A stretch of DNA of 64,000 bases from Gammaproteobacteria bacterium MFB021 (GCA_000737985.1 JNVT01000051.1:62001-126000), one strand, 5' to 3'. Positions 33,429 to 43,913 are shown, numbered from the stretch's first letter. The notes: generated by a model from the sequence alone, not told the origin. Numbers and translations are program-made.

Positions 33429-35166
33429 CGGGACGTCCTGTCGAATCCGAAGCGGGTGAAGGGGTCAAGCGGGGATAGCGGCTCAGCAACGCGTCGATAT
33501 CCGGATGCTCGTCGCTGGCGGCCAGGGCGCGGGCGACGAGCGCTCTGGCCTCGTCGTCGAGGCCCTTGGCGGCGAGTACCTCGGCCAGGTGCGCGGCGAC
33601 CTCCTGGTCGGGCTGGCCGGCATAGGCACGGCGCAGATAGCCCAGCGCCTTGTCGTTGTCGCCGCGCTTGAAGTGGACCCAGCCGAGGCTGTCGAGGATC
33701 GCCGGATTCTGCGGTTCCAACTGGTGCGCGCGCTGGATCAGACCGAAGGCCTCGTCGTAGCGGTCGCTGTCGGTGGTGAGCGTGTAGCCGAGGGCATTAA
33801 GCGCGGCGGCGTTGTCCGGTTCGCGGGCGATGATATCGCGCAGGGTGGCGATCATGGCGTCGACATCACCCTGGGCGTAGTCGCGCATCGCCCGGCTGTA
33901 GAGTAGGTCACTGTTGTCGGGGTCGCGTGCGAGGCTGTCGGCGAGCAGGGCGTCGGCGCGCTCGCTGTCATCGGCGGCGTCCAGCGCCTGCATGCCGATC
34001 TGGGTCAACAGCGCGCGCTGACGCGGGTGACGCAGGCTCTCGATGCGCACGAAGTTCTCGGCGTCGTCGAGGCGCCCGGCCGCGACCAGCATCTGTATCG
34101 CCAACGCCCGGGATTCGGCGAAGCCCGGCCCCGGCGCTACCTGGCGGTAGTAGAGCAGGGCATTGTCGGGCTCGTCCTGGGATTCGGCGATGGTACCCAG
34201 CAGCAGATAGGCGGTCGGCGGCGTGGCGTCGCGGTCGAGCAGCGGCAGCAGCAGGCGTTTCGCCGGGTCGAGGGCGCCGGCTTCGAGATAGAGCTGGGCC
34301 AGTCCCAAACGCAGGCTGGGGGTGTTGTCGTGCTCGGCCAGCAGCCGGTTCACCTGGGTCTCCGCGGCGTCGAGATCACCGGCGGCGATCTCGGCCTGGG
34401 CCAGGGCCAGTACGAAGCGGGGGTCGTCCGGGGCCAGGGCCTGGCCGCGTCGGGCCAGCGCTGCGGCCTGGGCATTGTCGCCGGCCTCGATGGCGATCTG
34501 GGCACGGGTCAGCCACAGCAGCGGCTCGGCGGCGTGGGTGCGGGTCAGCCGAGCCAGACGTTGCTGGGCCACATCGGGATCGCCGTCGGCCGCTTCCAGC
34601 CGTGCCATGGCCAGCTGGGCATCGAGCTGGGTCGGATGCGTGGCGAGAAATGCCTGCAATTGGTCGCGCAGCGGTGACAGCGGGGTGCGCGCCTCGATCG
34701 CCAGCTCGACCAGTTCGAGCAGGCGCGCCGGCTGGCCGTCGCGGGCCAGCTCGAGACGATGGCTCAGCGCGCCGGGCCAGTCGCCGCGATCGATGGCGAT
34801 GCCCGACAGCAGCTCTTCCGGGGCGCTGTCGTCGGGGGCGTACTGCTGCCAGCGCGAGGCTGTGGTGGCGAGCAGCCCGGTGTCGTCGGTGTAGCGCGCG
34901 GCGAGCGTGGCGCGTTCGGCCAGCGCCGCACTGCGATAGCGTTCGGCCGCGGCCAGGTAGCCGGTGGCCGCGCGGTGAAAGTCGCCGCGCTGCCCGGCCA
35001 TCTCCGACAGCAGCACCTGCGACAGACCGGCGGCGTCGAAACCGCGGGTGATCGGTGGCGCCGAGGCCATGGGGTCGGCAGTAGGGGCAGCGGTGTCGGC
35101 CGACATGCTCTGACAGCCGGCCAGCAGAGCCGCGCAGCCGGCGGCGTATAACAGACGTGTGGGCAT
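33403..35166 (-). CDS. TPR-repeat lipoprotein
   Basis: A 587-residue predicted lipoprotein with lipobox LAGC at residues 15-18, followed by a long alpha-helical region of tetratricopeptide-like repeats (for example NALGYTLTTDSDRYDEAFGLI followed by NPAILDSLGWVHFKRGD). Proteins of this kind are commonly encoded before lolB in pseudomonads and halomonads, but their role is not settled; an envelope assembly role is possible. The ATG at 35166 is preferred because GAGGA lies upstream and it gives a proper signal peptide; the open frame extends 31 codons further without support. It overlaps lolB. Confidence 0.9.
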   Translation of the reverse strand: MPTRLLYAAGCAALLAGCQSMSADTAAPTADPMASAPPITRGFDAAGLSQVLLSEMAGQRGDFHRAATGYLAAAERYRSAALAERATLAARYTDDTGLLATTASRWQQYAPDDSAPEELLSGIAIDRGDWPGALSHRLELARDGQPARLLELVELAIEARTPLSPLRDQLQAFLATHPTQLDAQLAMARLEAADGDPDVAQQRLARLTRTHAAEPLLWLTRAQIAIEAGDNAQAAALARRGQALAPDDPRFVLALAQAEIAAGDLDAAETQVNRLLAEHDNTPSLRLGLAQLYLEAGALDPAKRLLLPLLDRDATPPTAYLLLGTIAESQDEPDNALLYYRQVAPGPGFAESRALAIQMLVAAGRLDDAENFVRIESLRHPRQRALLTQIGMQALDAADDSERADALLADSLARDPDNSDLLYSRAMRDYAQGDVDAMIATLRDIIAREPDNAAALNALGYTLTTDSDRYDEAFGLIQRAHQLEPQNPAILDSLGWVHFKRGDNDKALGYLRRAYAGQPDQEVAAHLAEVLAAKGLDDEARALVARALAASDEHPDIDALLSRYPRLTPSPASDSTGRPDDTSVPNP

Positions 35167-35471
35167 GCCGTCCTCGGGATCAGTCGATCGACTCAGCATA
35201 ACGGCTGGCGGTCGCGGGTCAATCTCGACGCATCGCCCGGGCCCGGGGGCGTGCGGCAATGACGCAGGGGAGCGCAGACGAGTTGCCTGCTAAGTGTCGT
35301 TAGGCTGTGCTAAAATGGCGCAGCCGTCGACGGCCGTGGGCAGGACCTGCCGACATGTGGCAAGCGCGCGGGCCGCGACCTGACATCGCCGGATCCGCTC
35401 ACCCGCCCGCTGGCCGGCGACGACAGTTGGCGATGGCGCCTCGACCCTTGCAAGATTTTGACCGTGATTTC
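35167..35471. promoter_or_regulatory. Divergent region between TPR lipoprotein gene and hemA
   Basis: About 305 bases without a gene. On the plus strand TGCTAAAAT (35308-35316) is an extended -10 box and a fair hemA promoter candidate, giving a leader of about 150 bases. There is no clear Shine-Dalgarno sequence just before the hemA ATG. Confidence 0.4.
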
Positions 35472-36746
35472 ATGACGCTGCTAGCTCTGGGTATCAATCA
35501 CAAGACCGCCGCGGTCGACGTGCGCGAGCGCGTGGCCTTTTCGCCGGCGCAGCTCGAATCCGCGTTGAGGCAGCTGCGGGCGCTGCCTGACGTGCGCGAA
35601 GCGGCGGTGCTGTCGACCTGCAACCGTACCGAGCTCTACTGCATCACCGTGGACGACGGCGAGCGTCAGCTGGTGGAGTGGCTCGGTGACTTCCACGGCA
35701 TGCCGGCCAAGGATCTGTTGAGCTGCGCCTACCACTATCACGAGCGCGAGGCTGCGCGTCATCTGATGCGAGTCGCCGCGGGTCTCGATTCGATGGTGCT
35801 GGGCGAGCCCCAGATTCTCGGTCAGCTCAAGGATGCCTATCAGATCGCGCGCCAACACGCCGGTCTCGGCAGCGAACTGGAGCGGCTGTTCCAGCAGACC
35901 TTCTCGATCGCCAAGCAGGTGCGCACCGAGACCTCGATCGGTGAGAACCCGGTATCGGTGGCCTACGCCGCGGTCAGCCTGGCGAGCCGCATCTTCGATG
36001 ACTTCGGCCGGGCCCGGGCGCTGCTGATCGGCGCCGGTGAGACCATCGAGCTGGTCGCCCGACACCTGCGCGAGGCGGGGATCATGGGGCTGACCGTGGC
36101 CAACCGCACCCTACCGCGGGCGCAGGCGCTGGCCGAGACCTGCGGCGCGCGGGCGATCGAATTGAGTGACATTCCCCAGGCGCTGGAGCAGGCCGACATC
36201 GTCATCGCCTCCACCGCCAGCGAGCTGCCGATCCTGGGCAAGGGCATGGTCGAGCGCGCGCTCAAGGTGCGCCGCCATCGCCCCATGTTCATGGTCGACA
36301 TCGCGGTGCCACGGGATATCGAGCCGGAAGTGGGCGATCTCGCCGATGTCTTCCTCTACAGCGTCGACGACCTGCAGCAGGTGATCGCTGAGAACCGCCG
36401 TCACCGCGAGGTGGCGGCGCGTCAGGCCGAGGCGCTGATCGAGCACGGCGTGGAGCAGTGGCTGCACGAGCGCCGGGTGCGCGGTGCCGGCGATCTGATC
36501 CGACGCTACCGCCAGCACGGTGAATCATTGCGCGAGGACGCCGAGCGCGAGGCGCTGGCCCAGCTGGCCCGCGGCGAGGACCCGGAAGCGGTGATCAAAC
36601 GTCTCTCGCACCAGCTCGCCAACAAGCTGATGCACGGCCCCACGCTGCGCCTGCGTGAAGCCTCCGGGCAGTCCCGCCAGGATATCATTCAGGCCGCCGA
36701 CAGCTTGCTGATCGGCGCCCCCGCCACGACACAGGACTCGGTATGA
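35472..36746 (+). CDS. hemA: Glutamyl-tRNA reductase
   Basis: A 424-residue enzyme, first step of the C5 route to 5-aminolevulinate and haem: NADPH-dependent reduction of glutamyl-tRNA to glutamate-1-semialdehyde. The catalytic Cys50 is in [26 protein letters not shown] is the conserved N-terminal block, and the NADPH-binding GAGETIELV lies near residue 190. The ATG at 35472 gives the usual [12 protein letters not shown] start; longer frames lack family support. prfA follows after 16 bases, then prmC, the standard hemA-prfA-prmC operon. Confidence 0.97.
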   Translation: MTLLALGINHKTAAVDVRERVAFSPAQLESALRQLRALPDVREAAVLSTCNRTELYCITVDDGERQLVEWLGDFHGMPAKDLLSCAYHYHEREAARHLMRVAAGLDSMVLGEPQILGQLKDAYQIARQHAGLGSELERLFQQTFSIAKQVRTETSIGENPVSVAYAAVSLASRIFDDFGRARALLIGAGETIELVARHLREAGIMGLTVANRTLPRAQALAETCGARAIELSDIPQALEQADIVIASTASELPILGKGMVERALKVRRHRPMFMVDIAVPRDIEPEVGDLADVFLYSVDDLQQVIAENRRHREVAARQAEALIEHGVEQWLHERRVRGAGDLIRRYRQHGESLREDAEREALAQLARGEDPEAVIKRLSHQLANKLMHGPTLRLREASGQSRQDIIQAADSLLIGAPATTQDSV

Positions 36747-36762
36747 AAAGACAGGAATGGGC

Positions 36763-37851
36763 ATGAAAGCGTCTCTGCGCGAACGACTGGACGCCTTCCG
36801 TGACCGTTTCGAGGAACTCTCCGCGCTGCTCTCCGAGCCCGAGGTGATCGCCGACCAGCCGCGCTTTCGCGACTACTCCCGCGAGTACGCCGAGCTCGAG
36901 CCGCTGGTCGAGGCCTGGCGTGACTACTGTCGCACCGAGGGCGACCTCGAAGCGGCGGAGCAGATGCTCAAGGACAGTGACCCCGAGATGCGCGAGCTGG
37001 CCGAGGAGGAGTGGCACGCCGCGCGCACCAGCCTCGCCACCCAGGAAGAGACCCTCAAGCGTCTGCTGGTGCCCAAGGACCCGGACGACGGCAGCGATGT
37101 CTTCCTCGAGATCCGCGCCGGCACCGGCGGCGACGAGGCGGCGCTGTTCGCCGGCGATCTGTTCCGCATGTACTCGCGCTACGCCGAGCGCCGTGGCTGG
37201 CGCATCGAGGTGGTCAGCGCCAGCCACGGCGAGCAGGGTGGCTACAAGGAGCTGATCGCCCGGGTCAAGGGCGACAGCGTCTACGCCGTGCTCAAGTTCG
37301 AGTCCGGTGCGCACCGCGTGCAGCGGGTGCCGGCGACCGAGTCCCAGGGGCGCATCCACACCTCTGCCTGCACCGTGGCGGTGATGCCGGAGGCCGACGC
37401 GGTCGGCGACGTCGATATCAACGCCAACGACCTGCGCGTTGATACCTTCCGCTCCAGCGGTGCCGGCGGCCAGCACGTCAACACCACCGACTCGGCGATC
37501 CGCATCACCCACCTGCCCACGGGCCTGGTGGTTGAGTGCCAGGAGGAGCGCAGCCAGCACAAGAACCGAGCCAAGGCGATGTCGCTGCTGGCGGCGCGGC
37601 TCAAGCAGGCGGCGGTCGACTCCCAGCGCCAGCAGCAGGCCGACACCCGGCGCTCGCTGGTGGGCTCGGGGGATCGCAGCGAGCGTATCCGTACTTACAA
37701 TTTCCCCCAGGGCCGGCTCACCGACCACCGCATCAACCTGACGCTCTACAAGCTGGGTGAGGTGATGGCCGGCGATCTCGACGAGGTGGTGCAGCCGCTG
37801 GTCAACGAGTATCAGGCCGACCAGTTGGCGGCACTGCAGGGCGAGGCGTGA
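36763..37851 (+). CDS. prfA: Peptide chain release factor 1
   Basis: A 362-residue class I release factor that reads UAA and UAG. The GGQ catalytic motif, within [15 protein letters not shown], is near residue 235, and the codon-recognition region has the RF1-type PAT triplet ([14 protein letters not shown]). The ATG at 36763 is preferred to one at 36757 because the AGGA site directly abuts the latter. The stop overlaps the prmC GTG start (GTGA), and PrmC methylates the GGQ glutamine, so the two products work together. Confidence 0.97.
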   Translation: MKASLRERLDAFRDRFEELSALLSEPEVIADQPRFRDYSREYAELEPLVEAWRDYCRTEGDLEAAEQMLKDSDPEMRELAEEEWHAARTSLATQEETLKRLLVPKDPDDGSDVFLEIRAGTGGDEAALFAGDLFRMYSRYAERRGWRIEVVSASHGEQGGYKELIARVKGDSVYAVLKFESGAHRVQRVPATESQGRIHTSACTVAVMPEADAVGDVDINANDLRVDTFRSSGAGGQHVNTTDSAIRITHLPTGLVVECQEERSQHKNRAKAMSLLAARLKQAAVDSQRQQQADTRRSLVGSGDRSERIRTYNFPQGRLTDHRINLTLYKLGEVMAGDLDEVVQPLVNEYQADQLAALQGEA

Positions 37852-38678
37852 CCGCCGACGAGGCGCTGCGTCAGGCGACCCGGCGCCTGAGCGCCTCGCC
37901 CAGCGCGCGGCTGGATGCCGAGGTGCTGCTGATGCACGCCCATGGGGTGGATCGTACCTGGCTCTACACCTGGGGCGACCGCGAGCTGCCGGCCGAGAGT
38001 GCGGCGCGCTTCGAGGCGCTGATCGAACGCCGCGTGGCGGGCTGGCCGGTCGCCTATCTGACCGGGCGACGCGAATTCTGGGGGCTCGAGCTGGATACCT
38101 CGCCGGCCACGCTGATTCCGCGCCCGGATACCGAGCGGCTGGTCGAGGCGGCGCTGGAGGTCGCGACGACGGCCCGGGGCACGCTGCTCGATCTCGGCAC
38201 CGGCACCGGCGCGGTGGCGCTCGCCTTTGCCAGCGAGCGCCCCGGCTGGCGGGTGCTGGGAGTCGACGTCGAGCCCCAGGCGGTGGCGCTGGCCAGCGCC
38301 AATGGCACGCGCCTGGGGCTAGACAATGCGCGTTTCGTCGAGAGCGACTGGTTTAGCGCACTGGCCGGGGAACGCTTCACGATCATCGTTTCCAACCCGC
38401 CCTATATCGATGCCGATGACCCCCATCTGGGCCGCGACGATGTGCGCTTCGAACCGCGCCGGGCGCTGGTCGCCGCGGACGCGGGGCTGGCCGATCTGCG
38501 CGCCCTGGTGGTCAGTGCGCCGGCTTTTCTCGAGCCTGGCGGCTGGCTCTGGCTGGAGCATGGTCACACCCAGGCGGGTGCGATGCGCGCGCTACTTGGC
38601 GACGCGGGCTACGGTCAGATCGCGTCGCTCACCGATCTGGGCGGGCGCGAACGCGTCAGCGGCGGCCGCTGGGGCTGA
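37848..38678 (+). CDS. prmC: Release factor glutamine methyltransferase
   Basis: A 276-residue SAM-dependent methyltransferase that modifies the glutamine of the GGQ motif in release factors. The [15 protein letters not shown]-binding loop is near residue 113-125, NPPY near 183, and the N-terminal helical release-factor-binding domain includes [11 protein letters not shown]. It starts with GTG overlapping the prfA stop. The long gap that follows holds a repeat. Confidence 0.95.
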   Translation: MTADEALRQATRRLSASPSARLDAEVLLMHAHGVDRTWLYTWGDRELPAESAARFEALIERRVAGWPVAYLTGRREFWGLELDTSPATLIPRPDTERLVEAALEVATTARGTLLDLGTGTGAVALAFASERPGWRVLGVDVEPQAVALASANGTRLGLDNARFVESDWFSALAGERFTIIVSNPPYIDADDPHLGRDDVRFEPRRALVAADAGLADLRALVVSAPAFLEPGGWLWLEHGHTQAGAMRALLGDAGYGQIASLTDLGGRERVSGGRWG

Positions 38679-39131
38679 AATCGGGCGATGCGCCGAACGC
38701 TTTCGCGTCTCACAGGCCCGCTCTTTCACCTCGAGCGCTCGCTTGGGTCGCTCACTTTCGCTCCTCACTTCCCATCCTCTGACGATGACCCGTATCTCCG
38801 AGCGCTGCTGATACAGCGTTTTCTCAAGTGTGGCGCGTGCCTAGAGGTCCGACGTGACATCGTGTTAGTAATGATTCCCCCTTACCCGCGGGGAAGCACT
38901 GCATCAATGCCTGCACGGACTCGGCGTCCCCAGTGAATGGCTACGTTGCGCAGTACTCGAAGGCTTGCCTAACCCCCATGTCATGTCTGGCCTTCTAGGT
39001 TTCGTGCGCGTTGCCCTTGATCTCGTTCGGCGATTGATTCAGCGCTGCCCGAGCGCCTGCCGGCCGTTGCCGCTCGCGGTGGGTGGGGGCTCGTCACGCT
39101 TACATTTCACCGGCTTGGAACAACGACAGCA
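38679..39131. other. Intergenic region with repeat, upstream of lrp
   Basis: About 450 bases without a gene. The right part holds copy B of repeat family 2 (38889-39046). The left part has no recognisable feature. An lrp promoter should lie between 39046 and 39131, but no strong match to the consensus was seen. Confidence 0.5.
38889..39046 (-). repeat. Dispersed repeat, family 2, copy B (inverted)
   Basis: The reverse complement of this stretch matches 27472-27610 along its whole length with scattered substitutions and an extra block of about 20 bases near the middle of the right half (GGGGACGCCGAGTC region). Shared blocks: AATCGCCGAACGAGAT, GGTTAGGC, TTCGAGTAC, CGTGCAGGCATT. Confidence 0.8.
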
Positions 39132-39632
39132 ATGAAAGCCAAATCACGATCGCTGGATCGGATCGATCTCAATATTCTGCGCTGCCTGCAGGAGAACGCG
39201 CGCATCTCCTACGTCGACCTGGCGGCCCAGGTTGGGCTCTCCACCACGCCCTGCCTGGAGCGGGTCAAACGGCTGGAGAAGGCGGGCATCATCCGCGGCT
39301 ACAAGGCGGTGCTCGACCCCGCGGCCCTGCGCGCCAACCTGCTGGTGTTCGTCGAGATCAGCTTGACCACGCAGTCACCCGCGGTGTTCGACGAATTTCG
39401 TCGCGCGGTGGCCAAGCTGCCGCAGATCCAGGAGTGTCATCTCGTCTCCGGGCAGTTCGACTACATTCTCAAGTGCCGTATTCCCGAGATGTCGGCCTAC
39501 CGCCAGTTGCTGGGCGATGTGGTGCTGACCCTGCCCGGCGTGAAAGAATCCAAGAGCTACGTGGTCATGGAAGAGGTCAAGGAGGAGCTGGCACTGCCGA
39601 TCCCCGACCTCGACCGGCTGGAAGAGAAGTAG
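39132..39632 (+). CDS. lrp: Leucine-responsive regulatory protein
   Basis: A 166-residue Lrp/AsnC family regulator close to E. coli Lrp itself. It has an N-terminal helix-turn-helix (DLAAQVGLSTTPCLERVKRL, residues about 30-49) and a C-terminal RAM ligand domain with IQECHLVSGQFDYILK and YVVMEEVKEE, blocks that are nearly fixed in true Lrp. It is expected to control amino acid metabolism globally. The start has only a weak ribosome site. moeB follows after 39 bases. Confidence 0.92.
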   Translation: MKAKSRSLDRIDLNILRCLQENARISYVDLAAQVGLSTTPCLERVKRLEKAGIIRGYKAVLDPAALRANLLVFVEISLTTQSPAVFDEFRRAVAKLPQIQECHLVSGQFDYILKCRIPEMSAYRQLLGDVVLTLPGVKESKSYVVMEEVKEELALPIPDLDRLEEK

Positions 39633-39671
39633 CCCGTCCGCTGGCGCGGTACGGGCGCCAAGGGATGAACG

Positions 39672-40415
39672 ATGAACGATGAAGCACTGCTGCGTTACAG
39701 TCGCCATATCATGCTCGACGAGATCGACATCGAGGGGCAGCAGCGTCTGCTCGATGCCCATGTGCTGATCGTGGGTGCCGGCGGGCTGGGGTCACCGGCG
39801 GCGCTTTACCTGGCCAGTGCCGGGGTGGGGCGGTTGAGCATCGCCGATGACGACCACGTCGAACTCTCCAATCTGCAGCGTCAGATTGCGCATACCCAGG
39901 CCAGTCTGGGCGAATCCAAGGCCCGCTCGGCGTGCGCCGCGGCGCGCGCGCTCAATCCGGACTGCCAGGCGCAGCCGCTGACCACGCGCTTGAGCGGCGA
40001 GGCGCTGCTCGCCGCGGTCACCGAGGCTGACCTGGTGCTCGACTGCACCGACCGCTTCAGCAGCCGCTTCGCCATCAACCGCGCCTGCGTGGCGAGCCGT
40101 ACCCCGCTGATCAGTGGTGCCGCGATCCGCTTCTCGGGCCAGCTGGCGGTGTTCGACCACGCCGATGACAGCCCCTGCTACGCCTGTCTCTACGGCGAGC
40201 AGGGAGACGACGAGGCGCTGAGCTGCGCCGAGAGCGGGGTCATCGCGCCGCTGGTCGGGGTGATCGGTAGCTTTCAGGCGCTTGAGGCGCTCAAGTGGCT
40301 GAGCGGCGCCGGCCGAGTGCACCGCGGACTCTCCACCTTCGATGCGCTCAGCGGCGAGTGGCGCCACTTCGCGCTGCCGCGGGACCCGGCCTGCCCGGTC
40401 TGCGCGCCGCGCTGA
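39672..40415 (+). CDS. moeB: Molybdopterin-synthase adenylyltransferase
   Basis: A 247-residue ThiF/MoeB-type E1-like enzyme that adenylates the C-terminus of the small sulfur-carrier subunit (MoaD). The ATP loop GAGGLGSPAALYLA is near residue 36, the Arg-containing NLQRQIAH block follows, and two Cys pairs (CYAC and CPVC) should bind zinc. ThiF is the alternative, but no thiS or thiG is nearby. An AAGGG site precedes the ATG, within a short ATGAACG triplication. It is convergent with the kinase gene. Confidence 0.9.
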   Translation: MNDEALLRYSRHIMLDEIDIEGQQRLLDAHVLIVGAGGLGSPAALYLASAGVGRLSIADDDHVELSNLQRQIAHTQASLGESKARSACAAARALNPDCQAQPLTTRLSGEALLAAVTEADLVLDCTDRFSSRFAINRACVASRTPLISGAAIRFSGQLAVFDHADDSPCYACLYGEQGDDEALSCAESGVIAPLVGVIGSFQALEALKWLSGAGRVHRGLSTFDALSGEWRHFALPRDPACPVCAPR

Positions 40416-40436
40416 GGGTAGGGGTAGGGCTCGGGC

Positions 40437-41204
40437 TCAGCGATTGGGCAGGGTCAGTGCGCCCAGCCAGCGCTCGACCTCGGCACTCTCCGCCGGGCGC
40501 CGAAGATAGCGGCCAAGGAAGCGGCGCCAGGTGGCGCTGCGCCACTGTGGCAGACGGCGGGCGAAGACCTCGAGATCGCGGCGCTTCTCGCGGTTGGCGT
40601 TGAGCAGCGGGCGTGACTTCTCCAGGTCGATGAAGCGAGCCTCGAAGCCGGTGGGCGCGTCTGCGGCCGGGCGCAGAAAGACGTGCTTGGCGTACAGGCT
40701 GCCGTGGCGCCAGCGGCGGCCGTGCAGGGTAGCGAGCAGGTCGGCGCAGGTGTCGACGATGGCGTCGCGGGTCGCTGGCTCGAGCGTCTCCCAGTGGGCG
40801 TGATGCTCGATCATGTCGGTGTAGCCGCTCAGCGCCGGGGTCACCAGAATCGCCTGCCAGCGTCCGTCGCGACGCCGCTCCTCGAAGTAGGCGCTCTCCA
40901 GCGCGGGAATACCGAGACGGTGGAAGGCCGCGATATTGCGCGCCTCGCGGGCGAAGGTGGGCTCGCCCCAGGGGCGGCTCAGGCTGCGCCCGAGATGATT
41001 GGTCTGGCGCTTGAGGAAGAAGTCCCTCGGCGGCAGGCCGGGGGCCTCCAGGGTCATGCGGCACACCTCCGAGTGGCCGCCACGTTCCAGATTGGGCGCG
41101 TCCACCGGCGTCAGCGACAACGACCACAGGGCATCGAAGTCTTCGAGTTCGTTGGCGGCGAAGTAGGGTCGGGCGTCGGCGGAGAGGAAGCGTTTCACGG
41201 GCAT
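40437..41204 (-). CDS. Lipopolysaccharide kinase, InaA/WaaP family
   Basis: A 255-residue small protein-kinase-fold protein of the Kdo/WaaP family, predicted to phosphorylate a sugar of the LPS inner core or a related surface glycolipid. Blocks visible: FFLKRQ (ATP-binding Lys), HGSLYAKHVFL (catalytic loop region) and FIDLEKSR (metal-binding Asp). Similar proteins in pseudomonads are called InaA. The ATG at 41204 is preferred; the longer frame starts with TTG at 41243 and adds a poorly conserved tail. It is convergent with moeB. Confidence 0.85.
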   Translation of the reverse strand: MPVKRFLSADARPYFAANELEDFDALWSLSLTPVDAPNLERGGHSEVCRMTLEAPGLPPRDFFLKRQTNHLGRSLSRPWGEPTFAREARNIAAFHRLGIPALESAYFEERRRDGRWQAILVTPALSGYTDMIEHHAHWETLEPATRDAIVDTCADLLATLHGRRWRHGSLYAKHVFLRPAADAPTGFEARFIDLEKSRPLLNANREKRRDLEVFARRLPQWRSATWRRFLGRYLRRPAESAEVERWLGALTLPNR

Positions 41205-41425
41205 TCTCGAACTTGTGGCCAGGGCGGGGCGTGGTATCGTCAATGTCGCGACGACGGTACCGTACGCCTCGCGATTTCATCCGATCTTAACATTTCGTTT
41301 AAGCGGCGCTTAATCTTTCGCGGCTCTCGATGCCGATGCGCGAGTCGTCGATGCGAGACCGTATAGCAACGTGCGCGGTCCGCGACGCGGCGCTTTCCTT
41401 CCCACTGGCGGAGTTCGATGCCCCG

Positions 41426-42718
41426 ATGACAGCCCAGACCACGGCCCAGGCGCCGCTTTCCTACTACCGGGCGAGTCGCCAGGTCGATCTCGCCCCCACC
41501 GCGCCGCTCCGGGGAGAGGTCAAGGCGGATGTCTGCGTGATCGGCGGCGGCGTCACCGGCTGCTCGGCGGCGCTGCATCTGGCCGAGCGTGGCTACCGGG
41601 TGGTGCTGCTCGAGGCGGGGGAGATCGGCCACGGCGCCTCGGGGCGCAGTGGCGGCCAGATCCTGCCCGGCTTCGGCACCGAGATGCCGGTGATCGACAA
41701 GGCGGTGGGGCGTGATGCGGCGCGGCGGCTGTGGGCGATGAGCTGCGAGGCGGTGCGCCTGACCCAGACGCTGATCGAGACGCATGCCATCCCCTGCGAT
41801 CTGCGCTGGGGTTACGTGCATGCGGCGGTCAAGCCGCGCCACCTGAAGGCGATGCGCGAGCACGCCGACTACATGGCGCGGACCTTCGACTACCACGGCG
41901 AGCAGTGGCTCGACCGCGAAGCCCTGGCCGCCCACGTGCGCACCCCGCGCTATCTGGGCGGGCTCTACGATGCCGGTGGCGGCCACCTCCACCCGCTCAA
42001 CTACACCCTGGGTCTGGCCCGTGCCGCCCAGCGCGCCGGCGCCGAGCTGCACCCCGACAGTCGTGCTCTCGATGTGATCCAGGGCGATCGGCCGCGGGTC
42101 ACCACCGCGGCCGGCGAGGTGCGTTGCGATGCCGTGGTGGTCGCTGGTAACGCCTATCTGGGCAACCTGGTACCGGCGCTGACCGGACGCGTCATGCGGG
42201 TGGCCAACTACATCATCGCCACCGAGCCGCTGGGCGAGACCCGGGCGGCGAGTCTGCTGCCCAGCGATGCCGCGATCTCGGATTGCAACTATCTGCTCGA
42301 CTACTACCGCCTCTCCGCCGACCGCCGGCTGCTCTACGGCGGCGAGGTGAGCTATACCGGGCGCGAGCCGTGCGGGCTCGATCGGCGCATGCGTGACAAG
42401 ATGCAGGCGCTGTTTCCGGCGCTGCGCGGCGTGGGTATCGACTATCGCTGGGGTGGGGACGTCGGCATCACCCTCAACCGTGCCCCGGATCTCGGCCGGA
42501 TCGGCCGCAACCTCTACTACGCCCAGGGATACTCCGGCCACGGCATGGCCCTGGCCGGCCTCGCCGGGCAGATCCTGGCCGAAGCGATCGGCGGGCAGTT
42601 CGAGCGTTTCGACGACTTCGCCGCCATCCGCCATCGCCACTTCCCCGGCGGCGAGCGCTGGCGAGTGCCACTGCTGGCCTTGGCGACGACTTTCTACCGG
42701 CTGCGCGACCGTCTCTGA
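41426..42718 (+). CDS. FAD-dependent oxidoreductase, PuuB-like
   Basis: A 430-residue DAO-family flavoprotein, most like gamma-glutamylputrescine oxidase (PuuB/OrdL). The FAD-binding VCVIGGGVTGCSAALHL is near residue 36; NYIIATEPLGE, GGEVSYTGREP and the C-terminal YAQGYSGHGMALAGLAGQ are typical. It would oxidise a secondary or substituted amine, releasing H2O2. No other putrescine genes are adjacent, so the substrate is unproven. The ATG at 41426 fits the family length of about 426; an open frame upstream to 41330 has no support. Confidence 0.88.
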   Translation: MTAQTTAQAPLSYYRASRQVDLAPTAPLRGEVKADVCVIGGGVTGCSAALHLAERGYRVVLLEAGEIGHGASGRSGGQILPGFGTEMPVIDKAVGRDAARRLWAMSCEAVRLTQTLIETHAIPCDLRWGYVHAAVKPRHLKAMREHADYMARTFDYHGEQWLDREALAAHVRTPRYLGGLYDAGGGHLHPLNYTLGLARAAQRAGAELHPDSRALDVIQGDRPRVTTAAGEVRCDAVVVAGNAYLGNLVPALTGRVMRVANYIIATEPLGETRAASLLPSDAAISDCNYLLDYYRLSADRRLLYGGEVSYTGREPCGLDRRMRDKMQALFPALRGVGIDYRWGGDVGITLNRAPDLGRIGRNLYYAQGYSGHGMALAGLAGQILAEAIGGQFERFDDFAAIRHRHFPGGERWRVPLLALATTFYRLRDRL

Positions 42719-42807
42719 GGGGGTGCTGAGAGGGCGCCGCTGAGAGGCCCTCGCCGGGTGGCCGCGAACGGCACTGCGCTGGCCTCGAATAGTGCGTGCG
42801 GGGCTTG

Positions 42808-43782
42808 TCAGCGCTTGCCCGGGTCGGTGCGGTAGTCGCGGATCATCAGGTGCAGGACGTGCATCAGCCTTGCCGCTCCCGGTGAGAGACGGCGCTCGCG
42901 CAGGCTGATCAGGCCGTAGGGCTGCACGCTCAGCGCCTCGGGCGAGGGTAGGGTAGCGAAGCGCGGCTGGGCGCAGAGCAGCTCGGCGACCTCCTGGGTC
43001 GTCACCGTGATCGCCTCCGACTTGTCGACCATCGCCAGCGCCATGTAGATGTCCGGGGTGTTGATGATGCGTTCGGGGGGCGCGACACCGAAGTGCAGAA
43101 ACAGGTGCTCCACCCGCTGACGCATGAGTGAACCGGTCGGCTGCAGCACCCAGGGATAGTCGCGCATGGCGCTCAGGGCCGGCGCCTCGACGCGCGCCAG
43201 CGGATGGTCGTGGCGGCAGATGAAGCACAGCGCCTCCTCGCCGATCTCCTCGAAGACGAAGTCGCCTGCGGGCAGGGCGCTGGGAATGCGCGCGATGGCG
43301 AAATCGAACTCGCCGTCGCGCAGTCGGGGCACCAGATTGTGGCTGACATCGACATCGATGTTGACCTGCAAATGCGGGCTGTCGCGGTGTACGCGCTCGA
43401 CCGCGCTGGCGAGCAGGGTGACCGCCGGCGCCAGCACCGTGCCCACCGAAACCGTACCGGCGTTGCCGGCGCTGAAGGCATTGAGCTCGTCGCCGGCCTG
43501 GGCCAGCGAGGTGAACATGCTGCGGGCGTGGCGGATCAGGATCTCACCGTACCAGTTGGGCGTCACGCCGCGGGCGTGGCGCTCGAACAGGCTGACCCCG
43601 AGCTGGCCTTCGATATCGCTCAGAAGCTTGGAGGCGGCGGGCTGGCTCATACCCAGCTGGGCCGCCGCGCGATGCAGGTTGCGGCACTCGTCGAGCGTCA
43701 CGAACAGCTGCAGATGGCGGAACTTGAGCCGGGCTTGCAGGAACCAGTCGGCGGGCAACGGGGCCTCGGGTCGGGATTTCAT
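42808..43782 (-). CDS. LysR-family transcriptional regulator, GbpR-like
   Basis: A 324-residue LysR regulator. The N-terminal winged helix-turn-helix is at about residues 20-80 (FRHLQLFVTLDECRNLHRAAAQLGMSQ), followed by a two-lobed effector domain. It is divergent from galM and lies near araFGH. In Agrobacterium a LysR protein, GbpR, controls the chvE-gguAB sugar ABC operon, so control of the neighbouring arabinose genes is a reasonable inference. The ATG at 43782 is chosen because it puts the DNA-binding domain at the usual place; the longer frame adds 25 residues. The 131-base divergent region carries a GATAGCG motif (43816-43822) also found twice before araF. Confidence 0.88.
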   Translation of the reverse strand: MKSRPEAPLPADWFLQARLKFRHLQLFVTLDECRNLHRAAAQLGMSQPAASKLLSDIEGQLGVSLFERHARGVTPNWYGEILIRHARSMFTSLAQAGDELNAFSAGNAGTVSVGTVLAPAVTLLASAVERVHRDSPHLQVNIDVDVSHNLVPRLRDGEFDFAIARIPSALPAGDFVFEEIGEEALCFICRHDHPLARVEAPALSAMRDYPWVLQPTGSLMRQRVEHLFLHFGVAPPERIINTPDIYMALAMVDKSEAITVTTQEVAELLCAQPRFATLPSPEALSVQPYGLISLRERRLSPGAARLMHVLHLMIRDYRTDPGKR

Positions 43783-43913
43783 GCGCTGGGTGGTGCCTCC
43801 ATTCGACGTTTTACCGATAGCGATCGCCGCTTGGCACAGGCTCAATCGGCGCGACAACCCGTCAGCGGCTCCGGTCGCCGCGGACTGCCTATGCCACAGG
43901 AGTTTCAGCCCCC

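Noticed and set aside
42730-42752. Hairpin between the PuuB-like and LysR genes as a terminator
   Set aside because: Only six base pairs with an 11-base loop and no T tract; too weak to call.
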